DNA of 64,000 nt, taken from positions 841,501-905,500 of the forward strand of contig NC_052474.1 of NCBI RefSeq assembly GCF_009730915.1, read 5' to 3'. A model generated the notes under the pieces. It worked only from the letters and a program-made list of their open reading frames with translations, did no database searches and was not told the origin of the DNA. Origin of the DNA: Dioscorea cayenensis subsp. rotundata. Taxonomy: Eukaryota; Streptophyta; Magnoliopsida; Dioscoreales; Dioscoreaceae. Positions 1-10,386 of the stretch are shown in pieces; position 1 is the stretch's first letter; each line of letters starts with the position of its first letter. A program made the position numbers and the translations under genes.

Positions 1-366
1 CACAAGTATATAATTGCACAACCTGCGAAACAGAAATTCAATAATATCATTCCTTCAAGCACATTGTGGTCAAAACTTTATATTCTAGATTGTATGTGGC
101 CATGCTACTCTGGTGGCTGGAAACTGAAAAATCCGGCTTTGAGCTGCCTATAGTGGTAAGGAGAAGGTGAACAATGAATAGAACCAGGTCTACTGCATTC
201 TTAGCCGATAATGCTGAACTGCAATGCATTTATAAATAATGTACCTTGCAAGCCAAATTTCATCTTTTTCCACGCGAATTAGGTGAGATTGCAACAACAA
301 CAACAACAGCTAGGGTTTCTAGAGATTAACTTTTGGGAATCGATGAGCTGGGATTGAAACACGAAC
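1..366 (-). other. Probable intron 1 of the WRAP73-like gene
   Basis: No open frame in this stretch matches the expected second WD-repeat exon. A 60-codon frame on the minus strand near 47-229 does not resemble WD40 sequence. I read it as intron; the next exon should lie off the left edge. Confidence 0.4.
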
Positions 367-483
367 CTTGAGGGAGTGAACATCGCGGATGACAAGGCGA
401 TAGTCGACTGCGACGGCGAGGTACCGGGAATTTGGGGAGAAGCAGCAAGGTCCTGTCAGCTTGTACGCATCTGTGAACTCCAT
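367..483 (-). CDS. WRAP73: WRAP73-like WD-repeat protein, first exon only (gene continues off left edge)
   Basis: On the minus strand an ATG at 483-481 opens a 39-codon exon beginning MEFTDAYKLTGPCCFSPNSR and ending at a GT donor at 366-365. Phenylalanine-serine-proline near residue 15, then a YRLVIRDVHSLK stretch, matches the start of WRAP73/WDR8-family WD-repeat proteins, where a first short beta-propeller blade is followed by a LysVal-rich strand. Family members in animals and fungi act at centrosomes or spindle poles; the plant role is not settled. The remaining exons lie beyond position 1; 1-366 looks like intron. The call rests on a short N-terminus, so another WD40 protein is possible, but start codon, frame and splice donor fit well. 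Confidence 0.72.
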
Positions 484-1217
484 TACCTCCAGGATCTATG
501 GAGATCCAGCCCCGCTGGCAGAGAAATCGGACACTAGGGCATCATCGAGCATCGATTTGAGGAAACCCTAGAAGGAGCAAAGGGATACGGTGGTCTTCCT
601 CGTCGCGCGCGGGATCTAAATTTGACTGAACAAGCCGATGAAGCCTCACTTGAGTCATCAACGTTCATTAGTTATTATTTTGGAAATTGGAATAACTCCC
701 AAAAAAAAAAATATATAATAAATAAGATTTGTCTATTTTGATTTATATTTTTGGTAAATTTAAGATGCAATGCGACAAATAATTCAATAATTAATTGTCT
801 CATATCTATATAATGATCTCTCTTTTTCTTAGCTTGGCTTAGCTTAGCGATCAAGTTATAATTATTATTAGGCATTTTCCCGGCTTTGCATCGGAGTTTT
901 TAAAATTTTGTGAGTTTTGAGACAATATCATATATAAAATAATATAATTAAACTATTACTATAGAAATTTTTTTATACCTTAGATTTCAAAGGTCTTATG
1001 GATATTTATTATATAAATAATTAAATGTAATTAATATTTTTCAATTATTAATATTATAAGTAATATAAATAAAAACTTAAATGTTATTAAAAAAATAAAA
1101 ATTATTCTTCCTTGAATCGCTTTCGGAGTAGATTATACATCTACTTTAATAGTATTTATAAATTATTATGTTATTGTGGGTTTAATATAAAATATAGGAT
1201 ATAAATTTGAATTATAG
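484..1217. other. 5' leader and promoter side of the WRAP73-like gene; no gene seen
   Basis: The first ~170 bases upstream of the ATG are GC-richer and fit a 5' leader. The rest, up to the MULE target-site duplication at 1218, is strongly AT-rich with no coding signal on either strand. The transposon lies about 740 bp upstream of the start codon. Confidence 0.4.
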
Positions 1218-1226
1218 ATTTTTTTA
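1218..1226. repeat. Left copy of 9-bp target-site duplication
   Basis: ATTTTTTTA directly precedes the first GGG of the left terminal repeat and is identical to the nine bases just outside the right end. Confidence 0.7.
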
Positions 1227-1300
1227 GGGAAAATTACTGTTCACCCCTCGTAATTTTCAAAACTTCCCAAAAACCCCCTCCTACTTTTGCACACCCCGGA
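1227..1300 (+). repeat. Left terminal inverted repeat of the MULE (imperfect)
   Basis: It begins GGGAAAATTACT and contains an A-flanked CCC...AAAAACCCCCTCC block. The same layout is found, reverse-complemented and diverged, at the other end. The inner boundary is approximate. Confidence 0.6.
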
Positions 1301-2040
1301 CAGCCCTTCCATTAGTGTTTAACTTCCCTTTTACCCCCTACCGCTCACTTCAAATGGGTCCATGTTGTGAAATCCCATTTTTAGCCCTCGAAAATGGTGG
1401 GAAAGAAAAAGCCCTAAATCACATCATGTTCAACCTTTTGAAGGACTTTCTAGCTTGGTTTAACGTTTAAATATTTTTACTAATATGTTTAATAATTGTC
1501 ATATCCGTGTAATACTTCCCATCTCCGCTTAACGTTATCTTTACATGTATAACTATTCATATTAACGTGTAAATTCTCAAAAGTCTCGCAGAAACGGCGA
1601 TTTTTCGCTTGATCCGAATCGTGGCAGTGGCACATGGCGGTGGCAGAGTTATGGTATCCCGTGCATAAGAATTAATGACGGCATTAAAAATTTATGCACG
1701 GTAACATAATTTTCCCGAACACCCGCTCGCTTCATCACCAATCGCTGCTACGATGCGTTTAACTTTTTTTCTCGGATATGAAGAGTCGCGATGCTTGTGG
1801 AATTCACACCATAAATAACCGTAAAGAACCCTCCCCATGGACAACCACCTCGCTCGTCCCTCATCATCCTCCTCCTCCTCCTCGTCCTCCTCTTCCCATG
1901 GACAACCACTCTATTTGAAAGGATGTTTCGTGAACCTTCTTCCTTATCTTGAGAATCGTTTAGCCGCAATCACGCATACAAGTTAAACTATCTTTTTCGC
2001 TAGTCGAAATGCTCTCATAATCGCCTCGAATCGCGGAGGA

Positions 2041-2460
2041 TTCTTCGACAGTGGATGACGGGCAAGCAATTAAGCGAGCATTTCGACTTGGGTAAGAAAA
2101 GAAATTTTTCACGATTTCGTGATTCAGGAGGATTCTCTGAGGAGGAGATCGAGAAACATCCTTTAAAGACGGGGTTGATATTTATCACTTGAGACTTTCT
2201 CGTACCATTTAAAAAAACATTACGTCAGTGTACAACTATTACGCTTTTTGTGTTTAACTATCGGGATCTTCGTTTAAGTCCCACCATAACACATTGATTA
2301 ATAGTCGCTTTTCATGAATGTGTGTTGTTTAACCTTTTTAATGTTGTACGTCATGTGCGGGTTCAAGTTGATGCGCATGTTATGCAAATCACGTGAGCAT
2401 TCGAATGTCATAAACACTTGTTTTCAGTTATACTGAGGGTCGAGTCGTGAGTGTCCAAAG
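2041..2460 (+). pseudogene. Duplicated fragment of the MULE transposase (intron plus exon edge)
   Basis: The block around 2353-2385 repeats the transposase exon start near 5216-5245 almost exactly (shared GGTTCAAGTTGATGCGCATG). The sequence just upstream, 2205-2345, has the same GTTTAA-type spaced motifs as the intron at 5056-5204. This looks like a displaced second copy of an internal part of the transposase gene, now far from its frame. It has no open frame of useful length. Confidence 0.5.
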
Positions 2461-2504
2461 TCCGAAGCGAGACGTTGTAAATGTTGTAAATGTTGTAAAA
2501 TCTT

Positions 2505-2925
2505 TTATAAATAAAAACGAAAACAAGCTTTATTTCGATCGTGAACTTCGAAATTTAAACATAGACCTAGTAAAAAACAAACAATGTGGGAAACAAAAAG
2601 AACGCTCATTGTAAACAATAGAAAATACGTAAATATGTTTAAACAAATGACAACGGTGTTTAAGAAAAAGTTACTCTTTAAACAATGACAACGTGTAAAC
2701 AATAGAAAAAGTTAAACACTACTCAAGTTACTCTTTAAACAATGACAACGGTGTTTTAAGAAAAATACGTAAAGATGTTTAAACAGTGACCCAGGAGGTA
2801 CCCATCTTCAACGCGATGTCAGTAAAAGCATTCAATTTAAACAATAACATATTATTTAAATGATATAGACTTTAGTTAAACAATTAACCATTTTTAAACA
2901 CTATATGTATCCTGCTTAAACATAA
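2505..2925. repeat. Irregular TTTAAAC-rich spacer before the transposase
   Basis: TTTAAACAATGACAACG-like words recur, including a local duplication (about 2670-2700 and about 2728-2755). No coding signal is present. It resembles the other motif-rich spacers of the element but is less evenly spaced. Confidence 0.5.
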
Positions 2926-3578
2926 AAAAAGCTTGACGCTTTACACGGAGACTCATGTTGAGTTGAGAACTTTCATTCGAACGATGACAATATGTCTTCC
3001 TCGCGACGATGACATATATTTCCCTTTTTGCCCTTGGGATGGAGGGAAAAAAATACCGCCCAATCACATCACGTCTAGTCTAACCTCTATGCATACAACT
3101 GCACTTTTTTTGTTTGCCTTTTCCGATCGCCTGCTTGTTCTTTACATCTTCTACTTCTTCTTCTTTGTCTTCTTTTTGTTCTTCATTTCATTTGGTTTGT
3201 ACGATTTGGTTTTCGACCGATATATTATGGAGAGTTTTTGTGGTATTGCTAGATTCAACGGGGAGGAAAGAGTGCTAATGTTCACGGCTCAGACTTCTTG
3301 GGAGTTGGTGTTAGCTGAGATATGTGAGCGATGGGGTCTCGAAGTTTCTCTTGTCAGGGTTAAGTTCATCACACCAGATGGATATAAAACGGTTTGCCCA
3401 ATCAAAAACGATGTTGACTTCCAGCGGATATGTCACGTCCATTCCATCTTCAAATGTGCTGTAGTTGATCTTGTCGTCGAGACATAAAATGTGCCATTGC
3501 CGAATCCTAATGAAAACGAGGTTTACTCGTTGTAAGTTCCTTTTCTTTTAATTATTCCAGTTGTCTGGGGTCATTATT

Positions 3579-3709
3579 GTTTAAATATGTCCAGTCATCT
3601 GGTTAACATATTATACTAGTCCTTTTACGTTATTAGTTAATTGCTTAAGTATTTAATTTAACGCTTTAACTATTGTCATTATCGCTAAACATTATACTCT
3701 CCGCTTAAC
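3579..3709 (+). repeat. Spaced TTAA-motif array in transposase intron 1
   Basis: GTTTAA, GTTAAC, TTTAAC, CTAAAC and CTTAAC words recur, mostly about 20-21 bases apart (for example 3581, 3602, 3637, 3657, 3684, 3704). The array fills the intron between the PB1-like and MuDR-like exons. Confidence 0.55.
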
Positions 3710-5055
3710 ATATTGATCTTTTCATTCTGATCGAAGTGTTGGCGGGAATTCGATTCTCGCGAGTGCTCCCATTCATCCCCATGGTGACCCTGGCGGTGTG
3801 GGATGTCTTCCTTCCTCGTCAGATCATTCTGAAGTGTTGTCGTTGGATATTGGACAACGTTTTGACGGTGTCGAACATTTCGTGGATGTACTTTCAAATC
3901 ATGCAATCAAAAGGAATTTTCGACTTCAAATTCATAAAGAACGAAAAACATCGGGCGATCGTGGAATGCGTCGATGGTTGTCGTTGCGCCTTCATGCATC
4001 AAAAAGAGTATAACAAAAAAATACTTTCGAATCAAGACAATCAACCCTGTCACACACTTGCGGTGGTGGCATAGGTTCAAGCGTCACATCCAAAAAGCGT
4101 CCCAAAAAAATGGGTTAGCGCACGAGTGATTCGTAAGCTCAAGCACCGTCCCCTCATGACAAGGCCATCGACATTCGGAAGGACATGTTATGGAACATGG
4201 TGTCCACATACCATACAAGCAGTGCTTGGTTGGGAAAAAGAGCATGCCCGGGTGGTCCTCGACCGCAGTGACATCTCCAGCTATGATCGCTTTGCTTTGG
4301 TATGTGGATAAGGTGGTCGAGACAAATCCCTAGCAGTATGCGATCGTGGAGAGAGACGGTGATCGTTTTAAACGTGCATTCTTTTCTTTCAGTGCGTGTA
4401 TTGTGGGATTTAAGAGGGCTTGCATGCCGTCATGCTTTCTCGATGGTACCCACCTCCTTGGAAAAATATCGGGGTACACTCATCGGGTGCTACGAGGGAA
4501 AGATGGTAACAATGGTTTTTTTCCACGTCGCCTTCGGTATAGTCGACAACGAGACCGATGCCAATTGGACTTGGTTCATATCTAAGTTAGGCGATGCCTT
4601 ATACGAGGGTGGAGATTATCATGAGATAATTACCTTCGTGTCGGACGAGTCCAAGGGCCTCGTGAGCGCAATTGCAGAGTCTTCCCTTCTTCGCCACATG
4701 CGTCATCGCCTTCGACATTTGGAGGCCAATTTTATGAAAGCCAATGTCGGACTTGGGAAGGCATTGAGGGAGGAGTGCTCGGTCATATGCTTCCGCATTG
4801 CGTGGGCATCCACGGCTAAAAGATTTCGATGATACCGTGAATGAACTGCAGCCATATCACCCAAGCTCATCACCGGTTGATTAATAAATCGGATATGACA
4901 CATTGGTCGAATTATCTCGCTCGGAGGTGATCGTTGGGGTGAGATGTATTCGAACGTCGCGGAGTCGCTCAATGCTTGGATCAAGGAAGCTCGCTCATTT
5001 ACCGGTGACTGAAAATGGTCGACTCCATAAGGTCTCGCGAATGTTGGTTTTACAC

Positions 5056-5204
5056 TTAACATTTAGTATTACCCTTTAAACATTCTCAATCTTTGTTTAA
5101 TTACACTTGTCTCGACTTTTAAATATTAATCATTTCGTTTAAATAATTACAATAATGTTTAAACATGTTGACGAATTATTTAACCATCATCGCCTTTTGT
5201 TTAA
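5056..5204 (+). repeat. Phased TTAA-motif array in transposase intron (period 20-22 bp)
   Basis: TTAA cores start at 5056, 5076, 5097, 5119, 5139, 5159, 5180 and 5201: eight in a row with spacings of 20, 21, 22, 20, 20, 21 and 21. The bases around each core are variants of GTTTAAAC or CTTTAAC, while the spacer bases are unrelated. The array ends 12 bases before the CAG acceptor at 5215-5217. Confidence 0.75.
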
Positions 5205-5830
5205 CCTTATTTGCCAGGTTCAAGTTGATGCGCATGTTATGTAACCGGCGTGAGCAAGCGACCAAATGGGAGAGCTACTTATCCCCATACATACATTCGA
5301 AGTTAGAGATCATTGTTGAGGACAGCCGAAATCTTCGTGTTGGTCGTTGTGTCGATGATCGTTACGGAGTGATCGACCAATCGCAGCGAACTCGTGGATC
5401 TCGCCATCGAACTTGTTCGTCGTCGAAGGTGGCAAGTTTATGGTATCCCTTGCGAAACATGCTTGCGCAAACGAATAATGCGCATGACACCAACGTACAT
5501 CGATTTATTAGCGGGTACTTCACCGTCGACAATTACAAATCGGGCGTATAAGGAAGCTATATTCCCCATACCCGACGACGATGCAGCCTTCGGGGACGGA
5601 AATCGTGAGCTTCGCTTTCATCGACCGTCTGTGACTAGAAGGCACTGGGCGGCCTAGGGCGAAAAAGAGGATCGAGTCGCAGCGTTTGATGTCCGCGAGT
5701 TACATTGCGACTGCCGCCAGGATCCGGTCACAATCGACGATCTGCTGAATGAAACGTCAGCCGACTAGGCATTGTTAATAAACCGACGATGATGTGGAAA
5801 CATTGTGTATTGATGGGAACCTTTCCACAT

Positions 5831-6084
5831 TTAAACTCTTACTCTTTACAACGAATTGAATGTATTTACACGAAATGACATTGTTATTTTTAAACGGATC
5901 ATATCGTAATTTGAAATATTTCAACCGATGTTTAAACAATGAGTGCATTTATTTAAACAGAGACAGGTGTTATTTTTAAACGAGTACACCGTATTTTTGA
6001 AATATTTAAAACTGATGTTTAAACGATATATAGTATATTTAAACAATGAAAGTGAAATGTACACAATTACAACGTAAATTAAAC
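5831..6084 (-). repeat. Spaced TTAAAC array between the convergent MULE genes
   Basis: TTAAAC occurs at 5831, 5890, 5932, 5953, 5976, 6019, 6039 and 6079. Most gaps are 20-23 or about twice that, and degenerate words sit at some missing steps. The array lies between the transposase 3' end and the 3' end of the minus-strand gene. Confidence 0.6.
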
Positions 6085-7029
6085 AATGAAATAAAACCGA
6101 ATGGAATTTAACACGCTTTTACAATTCAAAAACAAACAAAAATTTACATTAAGATATACAAGTCATGTTCTTCGAACACGAAAACAATGAATTGAATTTG
6201 TCCATATTTACATTTGAAAACAAAATCGATGATCGATATACTGGGACATATTATTCAAAAACAAAAATTTAACCCGCTTGTGACGACCCCTTTGTCATGG
6301 ACGCCGTACCGCCTCCCTCCTTAAGTATCGCGGGTAACATACCGTAATCCGAGGTAAGGAACGTCCCGTCTGCGGTAGCCGTAACTTCTCACCCCACGTA
6401 ATTGCTCGATAAACCGCATGACGTAGACGGGCGTAATCGACGCTTCCTTGTTTTTGGCGTGGGGTTTTTACGTAGTGCGTGCACGAGCGGGTACTTTTGC
6501 TGTCGCCGACTCGCTTAACTCCATATCGACACAAAGGTCGAATAGATTCCACTGCCGAGATATGCAAGTCGAGATTAGAATACCGATTTAAATACCAAAA
6601 GCAGATATTAATCGGACATAATTAAAGAACTTACCATGTCCAACGCGTCCCTTATCGTACTCGGACACGAAGAATAATGCCTGTATTCTTGTTTATCATT
6701 GTCCGGGACGACGACATGGAAGTGGCCATTCATGATTATCGGGAGGATGACAATTTGAACTTCATGCGAGTTCGCGACAGATCCCCGATCATAGCCATAA
6801 TTGTGTCATGTGCGTCGTCCCCGCTTTGACATAAACAATAGCAAGCTGCTCGGTGATGGAGGCGCCTCTTGTAAGGATATTGCTCTTTGCTCGGCGACTT
6901 TTTGTATGATGCATCTGAAAAGCGTCCCATCACATCATCGATGACCATCTCCTTCCCCTCAGCAGCGTGTATAACTCGTCAGCGTGTAGTGCCGGCAGTC
7001 GTCATTCTTCCACCACGGCAGTCTCGAGG

Positions 7030-7200
7030 TTAAACGATAATGGATATAATAAGACCATATTGTAAATATTTAAATGATATTATCAATTGTTACATGATAT
7101 TATATATAATTAAACGATAAGTAGAAAAACTTAAATGATAACATAAAGGTATTAAACACTATTAGGAAATAGTTAAAACACTATAAGAAACCCTTTAAAC
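7030..7200 (-). repeat. Phased TTAAA(C/T) array in the Ulp1-like gene (period 20-22 bp)
   Basis: Motifs start at 7030, 7070, 7090, 7110, 7131, 7152, 7173 and 7195. Apart from one skipped step (7030 to 7070 is 40) the spacings are 20, 20, 21, 21, 21 and 22. Words are TTAAAC, TTAAAT, TTACAT and TTAAAA; intervening bases are unrelated. It sits in a non-coding, intron-like stretch. Confidence 0.75.
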
Positions 7201-8432
7201 AATAACATAAAAAGCGTTACACTTACCCGTCCCATAGAGCGATTGAGGAAGATCCTCATCAACTCCCTCGTCAGTATTTGTTAAAGACGACTTAGGCCAA
7301 CCCATTTCTTCTTCTTCGAATAAAAAGCTTTTCCGAGCCGTCCCGGTCCAATTTTTGATTGGCCTCGATCATCTCTCTCGTTGCTTTCGGTCGGGGTCTT
7401 CATCAAAGATCTTCCTTCGATCGCGGGGGACGATGGTGACAGCATCAACTGCAGACACATTCTTACATGGTTGTTCTTGTTGTGGGATTGTGTATGGCTT
7501 GGTCATGCAGATCGTCGGCCACGGCCACGCAGAACGGATTCGACGATCTTCTCAACCGTGGCCATGACAACAGAGATCATTGGGAGACACACCCTTTAAC
7601 TTGTTCTTGATCTTCGTGGATTGTGTCCATCTTTGATGCCATATCTCGGCAAACTGGGTTCCACCGGGTCGACGATTTCATCGAGAAGAGAGTCAACGAC
7701 CTTCTCAACCGCAAAGAACGGCCACATCATCTACGATGTCCTCCACCGTCATGTCCATATCATCAACGGCGATGACTCGAATGACGATCGACCACCGATG
7801 GTGTTGCTATTGTTTCATCGTCACCGACGGTGGAGACGAGGCGATTGTTCTCCTCTTTTTCGCAAGTCTCTTCGAATGTGGCCGCTTTGGAAAACGACCT
7901 TCCCGATGATGTCGTCGTCGTCAAATTCCGACGCCTCGTTCGTCCCGGGTGCTTAAGTTCTTTCGAGGGATGGCGTAGTCGGTTGTGAACGTCCTTCCAG
8001 CGCCTCCACACGAGCGACAAGACGAGGAAACTCGGTCATCAATATCCGCACGCTCGCGATAAGAGTTGCGGTGACATCTTCGCCCTAATGTCACCGGTAG
8101 GGGCTGCCACGGTCGGAGGGCCGCCATGGCCGGGGGACCCTGTCGTTGTCGTGGTAGGGGGGGTTGTTGCAATCTGCCGGGGTAGGGGAGGGCTTCTCCG
8201 TGCCGAGGAATGCGTGCGTGCGTGGTGGGGTCGGGAAGTAGGAGAACAGGGCGTCCAGCAGCAGACGATGAGGTCGCCTCTCATCTTCGCCTTCGAGCAA
8301 GTGGTTCCGGGAGCAATGGCATTCATCCGCTCGGTTGGCCCCAACAAATATTTCTTCTTCAAACGATTCGACGGAACCATTTCGTGAAACTAACATATGT
8401 AAACCAAACAATTTCAATGAGATCATTCATTT

Positions 8433-8603
8433 TTAAACTATAAAAAAACTATATTTAAACAGAGTGTTTATATATTTAAACGTTATAGAATATAATTAAA
8501 CGGAGAACAAAAATATTTAAACCGGTATGAATAATAGTTAAACGGTAAATACTAAAGTTAAACGCTAAATAAAATGTTTAAACATTAAAGACTTATGTTA
8601 AAC
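8433..8603 (-). repeat. Phased TTAAAC array, nine copies (period 20-22 bp)
   Basis: Exact TTAAAC words start at 8433, 8455, 8476, 8496, 8517, 8538, 8558, 8578 and 8598, with spacings of 22, 21, 20, 21, 21, 20, 20 and 20. On the minus strand, the sense of the Ulp1-like gene, the word is GTTTAA. The intervening 14-16 bases share no obvious sequence, so this is not a simple minisatellite. It is the cleanest of the arrays. Confidence 0.85.
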
Positions 8604-9504
8604 ATTGTCCATGATTTATTACATCTTTTCCATCGAGCGATGACAAGCTGGTTTCTACCGTCGCTTGCTTCGGTAGTACTTTCACCGTAGCACGACGATC
8701 CTTGGGATCTTGCCGAAACGGACTTTCTTCCCCGCTCGAGTCACTCAGTAAAACCGGGACGTTAAGCGCGACCGAGCAACCCTTAATGTACCTCGTGTTG
8801 GTCTTCTTCCCGCAGCATCTATCTTGCACTCGGGCGGCCGCTGTGGAATATCCTCCATAAGCCACTTGTGCGTCGCTCGCGCCCTACGCGTGATCGCCCC
8901 CATGGGTCGATAGATCATCGACGTAATCAACGATCCGACTCGAACCGAGCATGATGTATTTGGGAAGAGGACTCGTCCCCCATGAGGTACACCATCAGGA
9001 GTTTGACAAAAATTATCTTCTTCTCCCCTCTGTCGAACAAGTTGCACCAGAGTGCTCTTGATGGAGTCTCCGTGCTCTCGTAGGGTCTCTGATAGATACC
9101 GCCTTCGACGGCGACCGGTTTTTCTTCTTCCGAAAGACCACTGCGCCGCCATCGCAACGCGAGACCAAGAACGAGGGCCACATCTTGAGGTCCCGAAAAC
9201 TCGGCAGGCTTTCCCGATCCTCGAATTTATTGATGCGACCATCGTACCTTTGCAAAAGAGAATCAAGAAGGGCCTCTCTTGGTATATGGCTTCCGACTCA
9301 GATGAAGCCGCAAACGGTGTCCTTCGAATAATCTCCCGAGTGTCGAGGGGTCATGTTAACTTTCAATTCGACTAAGGTCTCCACAACCGGTGTCAAATAG
9401 CAACGCCCATTAACTAGGTTGACCGCCATAATCACAAGCCTGCGACAATAACAACACATTCAACATGCAGTATTGACAAAAGTTTAAGCGGAAATATAAG
9501 GTTT

Positions 9505-9636
9505 TTAAACGGTAAACTCTCGCTTATTAAACAGAGATATAAAATGTTAAACAGAGACCCATCTTGTTAAACGAGACGAGAATACTTAAACAGGGGACAA
9601 CAAATGTTAAACTCAGTAACATCTCATTTCTTAAAC
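9505..9636 (-). repeat. Phased TTAAAC array, seven copies
   Basis: TTAAAC starts at 9505, 9527, 9547, 9567, 9586, 9607 and 9631, with spacings of 22, 20, 20, 19, 21 and 24. It lies upstream of the minus-strand Ulp1-like relic, so this array is probably leader or first intron. Confidence 0.75.
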
Positions 9637-9669
9637 GTCAACCCTCATTTTGTAAAACCGCAACCATAT

Positions 9670-10299
9670 CAAACGAAACGGAAATGTACATTATAAATAT
9701 TACATAAATCATAACAATCGAAAAAAACTATTTCGATAGTGTATACATACGAAAATGCAAAACAAAAAACAAAAACCCTACTGAGAAATCTCCCCTGCAG
9801 ACTAACAAAACCCCAGAGAAATCCCCCTGCAGACTTCAATATCTTCCAACAAAAAAACAGGGAGCACAAAACAAAAACCGAAAAAAATCTTTCTTTGAAT
9901 GTAGCAGCTTAACATAAAACCATACTCAATACCTTAGATTGCAATCGATGAAATGCCAACTAGTTGCATGGGGGACTTCTCCTTCGAGATACCGGGTGGA
10001 AAGGGAAAAGTCGATGAAATGCCAATTACAGAGGCTTCACGGTGAGAGACAACTTCGGAGACGACTCGAAATGGAAAAAGTCAAGACGTGAGTTGAGAAA
10101 AAAGCAATTAAACTGGCTCCAATAAATTGCCTCTGGGGTTACCCTACGGAAAAACCGCCCACTTCCTCTCAAATCGCCGAGATGGTCTGCAGCCCACGAC
10201 TCCCCATGCAAGGGCATTTTTCGTCCAAAAAAATTTGAAACTCACTCCGCTCACATCCGTTCTGAGGGGTTTGGGGGTTTGAAAAAAACATAGACTTTT
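9670..10299. other. Right subterminal region of the MULE; no gene seen
   Basis: The stretch is non-coding, with a short local repeat of the form CCCTGCAGACT near 9795 and 9827. Short open frames here have no family resemblance. Confidence 0.4.
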
Positions 10300-10386
10300 A
10301 AAAGGAGGGGTTTTTGGGGATTGCAAAACTAACGGGGTGTTTTTGGCAATTTTACAAACTTAAAGGGTTTTTTTGGCAATTTCCAC
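10300..10386 (-). repeat. Right terminal inverted repeat of the MULE (imperfect)
   Basis: Read on the minus strand it starts GTGGAAATTGCCAAAAA and contains CCCCAAAAACCCCTCC, matching the left end in order and spacing with substitutions and small indels. Confidence 0.6.

Larger units (their letters stand above)
3227..5760 (+). pseudogene. MULE transposase, broken
   Basis: Pieces of a Mutator-type transposase appear in the expected order. The N-terminal exon (3227-3487) has a PB1-like fold segment and starts at the ATG at 3227. A MuDR-like DNA-binding segment lies near 3800-4070. The DDE core follows, with the first Asp in FLDGTHL at about 4436-4456, a GIVDNETDANWTWF stretch near 4538-4580 and the second Asp in FVSDESKGL near 4636-4662. 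An RHLEANF helix lies near 4710. A SWIM zinc-finger remnant (C-x-C then C-x-H pattern) lies near 5400-5465. Stops and frameshifts interrupt it repeatedly: a TAA at 3485-3487 just before a GTAAGT donor, and frame changes inside the MuDR, DDE and SWIM parts. Spacers at about 3540-3735 and 5046-5217 behave as introns. In an intact element it would cut and rejoin DNA at the terminal repeats; this copy cannot make a working enzyme. Confidence 0.8.
6290..9390 (-). pseudogene. MULE-carried Ulp1-like cysteine protease gene, broken
   Basis: On the minus strand, a segment at about 6740-6635 reads GHFHVVVPDNDKQEYRHYSS. This is like the His-containing strand of C48/Ulp1 (SUMO-protease) domains, followed by a GT donor. 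Further on, at about 6428-6401, YVMRFIEQL matches the helix that follows the catalytic Cys in plant Ulp1-like proteins, but the SDCG catalytic motif before it is not intact. Upstream pieces (about 8620-9380) include short fragments such as FVKLLMVYLMG in different frames. I cannot assign these to a domain with confidence; a DUF1985-like or plant-mobile-domain-like N-terminus is possible. Many stops and frame changes make it a relic. It converges on the transposase, the arrangement expected for Ulp1-bearing MULEs. Confidence 0.65.
1227..10386. mobile_element. Mutator-like DNA transposon (MULE) with Ulp1-type second gene, non-autonomous or dead
   Basis: The ends are related in inverted orientation. 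The left end reads GGGAAAATTACT and the reverse complement of the right end reads GTGGAAATTGCC. Inside both come C-rich blocks of the form CCCCAAAAACCCC: about 1255-1290 on the left, and the complement at about 10300-10330 on the right. The nine bases ATTTTTTTA occur immediately outside both ends, the length typical of MULE target-site duplications. Inside are a plus-strand MULE transposase relic (PB1-like, MuDR-like, DDE and SWIM parts) and a convergent minus-strand relic with a Ulp1 C-terminus. Ulp1-bearing MULEs are a known plant class. Both genes carry stops and frameshifts, so it cannot encode its own functional transposase. The T-run in the duplication lowers its specificity. Confidence 0.85.

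Noticed and set aside
2933..3226. Extended N-terminus of the transposase PB1 exon starting at 2933
   Set aside because: The first ~98 codons are low-complexity, Phe-rich and unlike the family; the ATG at 3227 fits the domain start.
8433..8603. CRISPR-like array
   Set aside because: The repeated word is only 6-7 bases, spacers are 14-16 bases, the DNA is a plant nuclear transposon and no cas genes are present.
8039..9375. Many 80-170-codon open frames on both strands
   Set aside because: They overlap one another in GC-rich decayed MULE sequence and read no consistent domain; kept only as part of the Ulp1-like relic.
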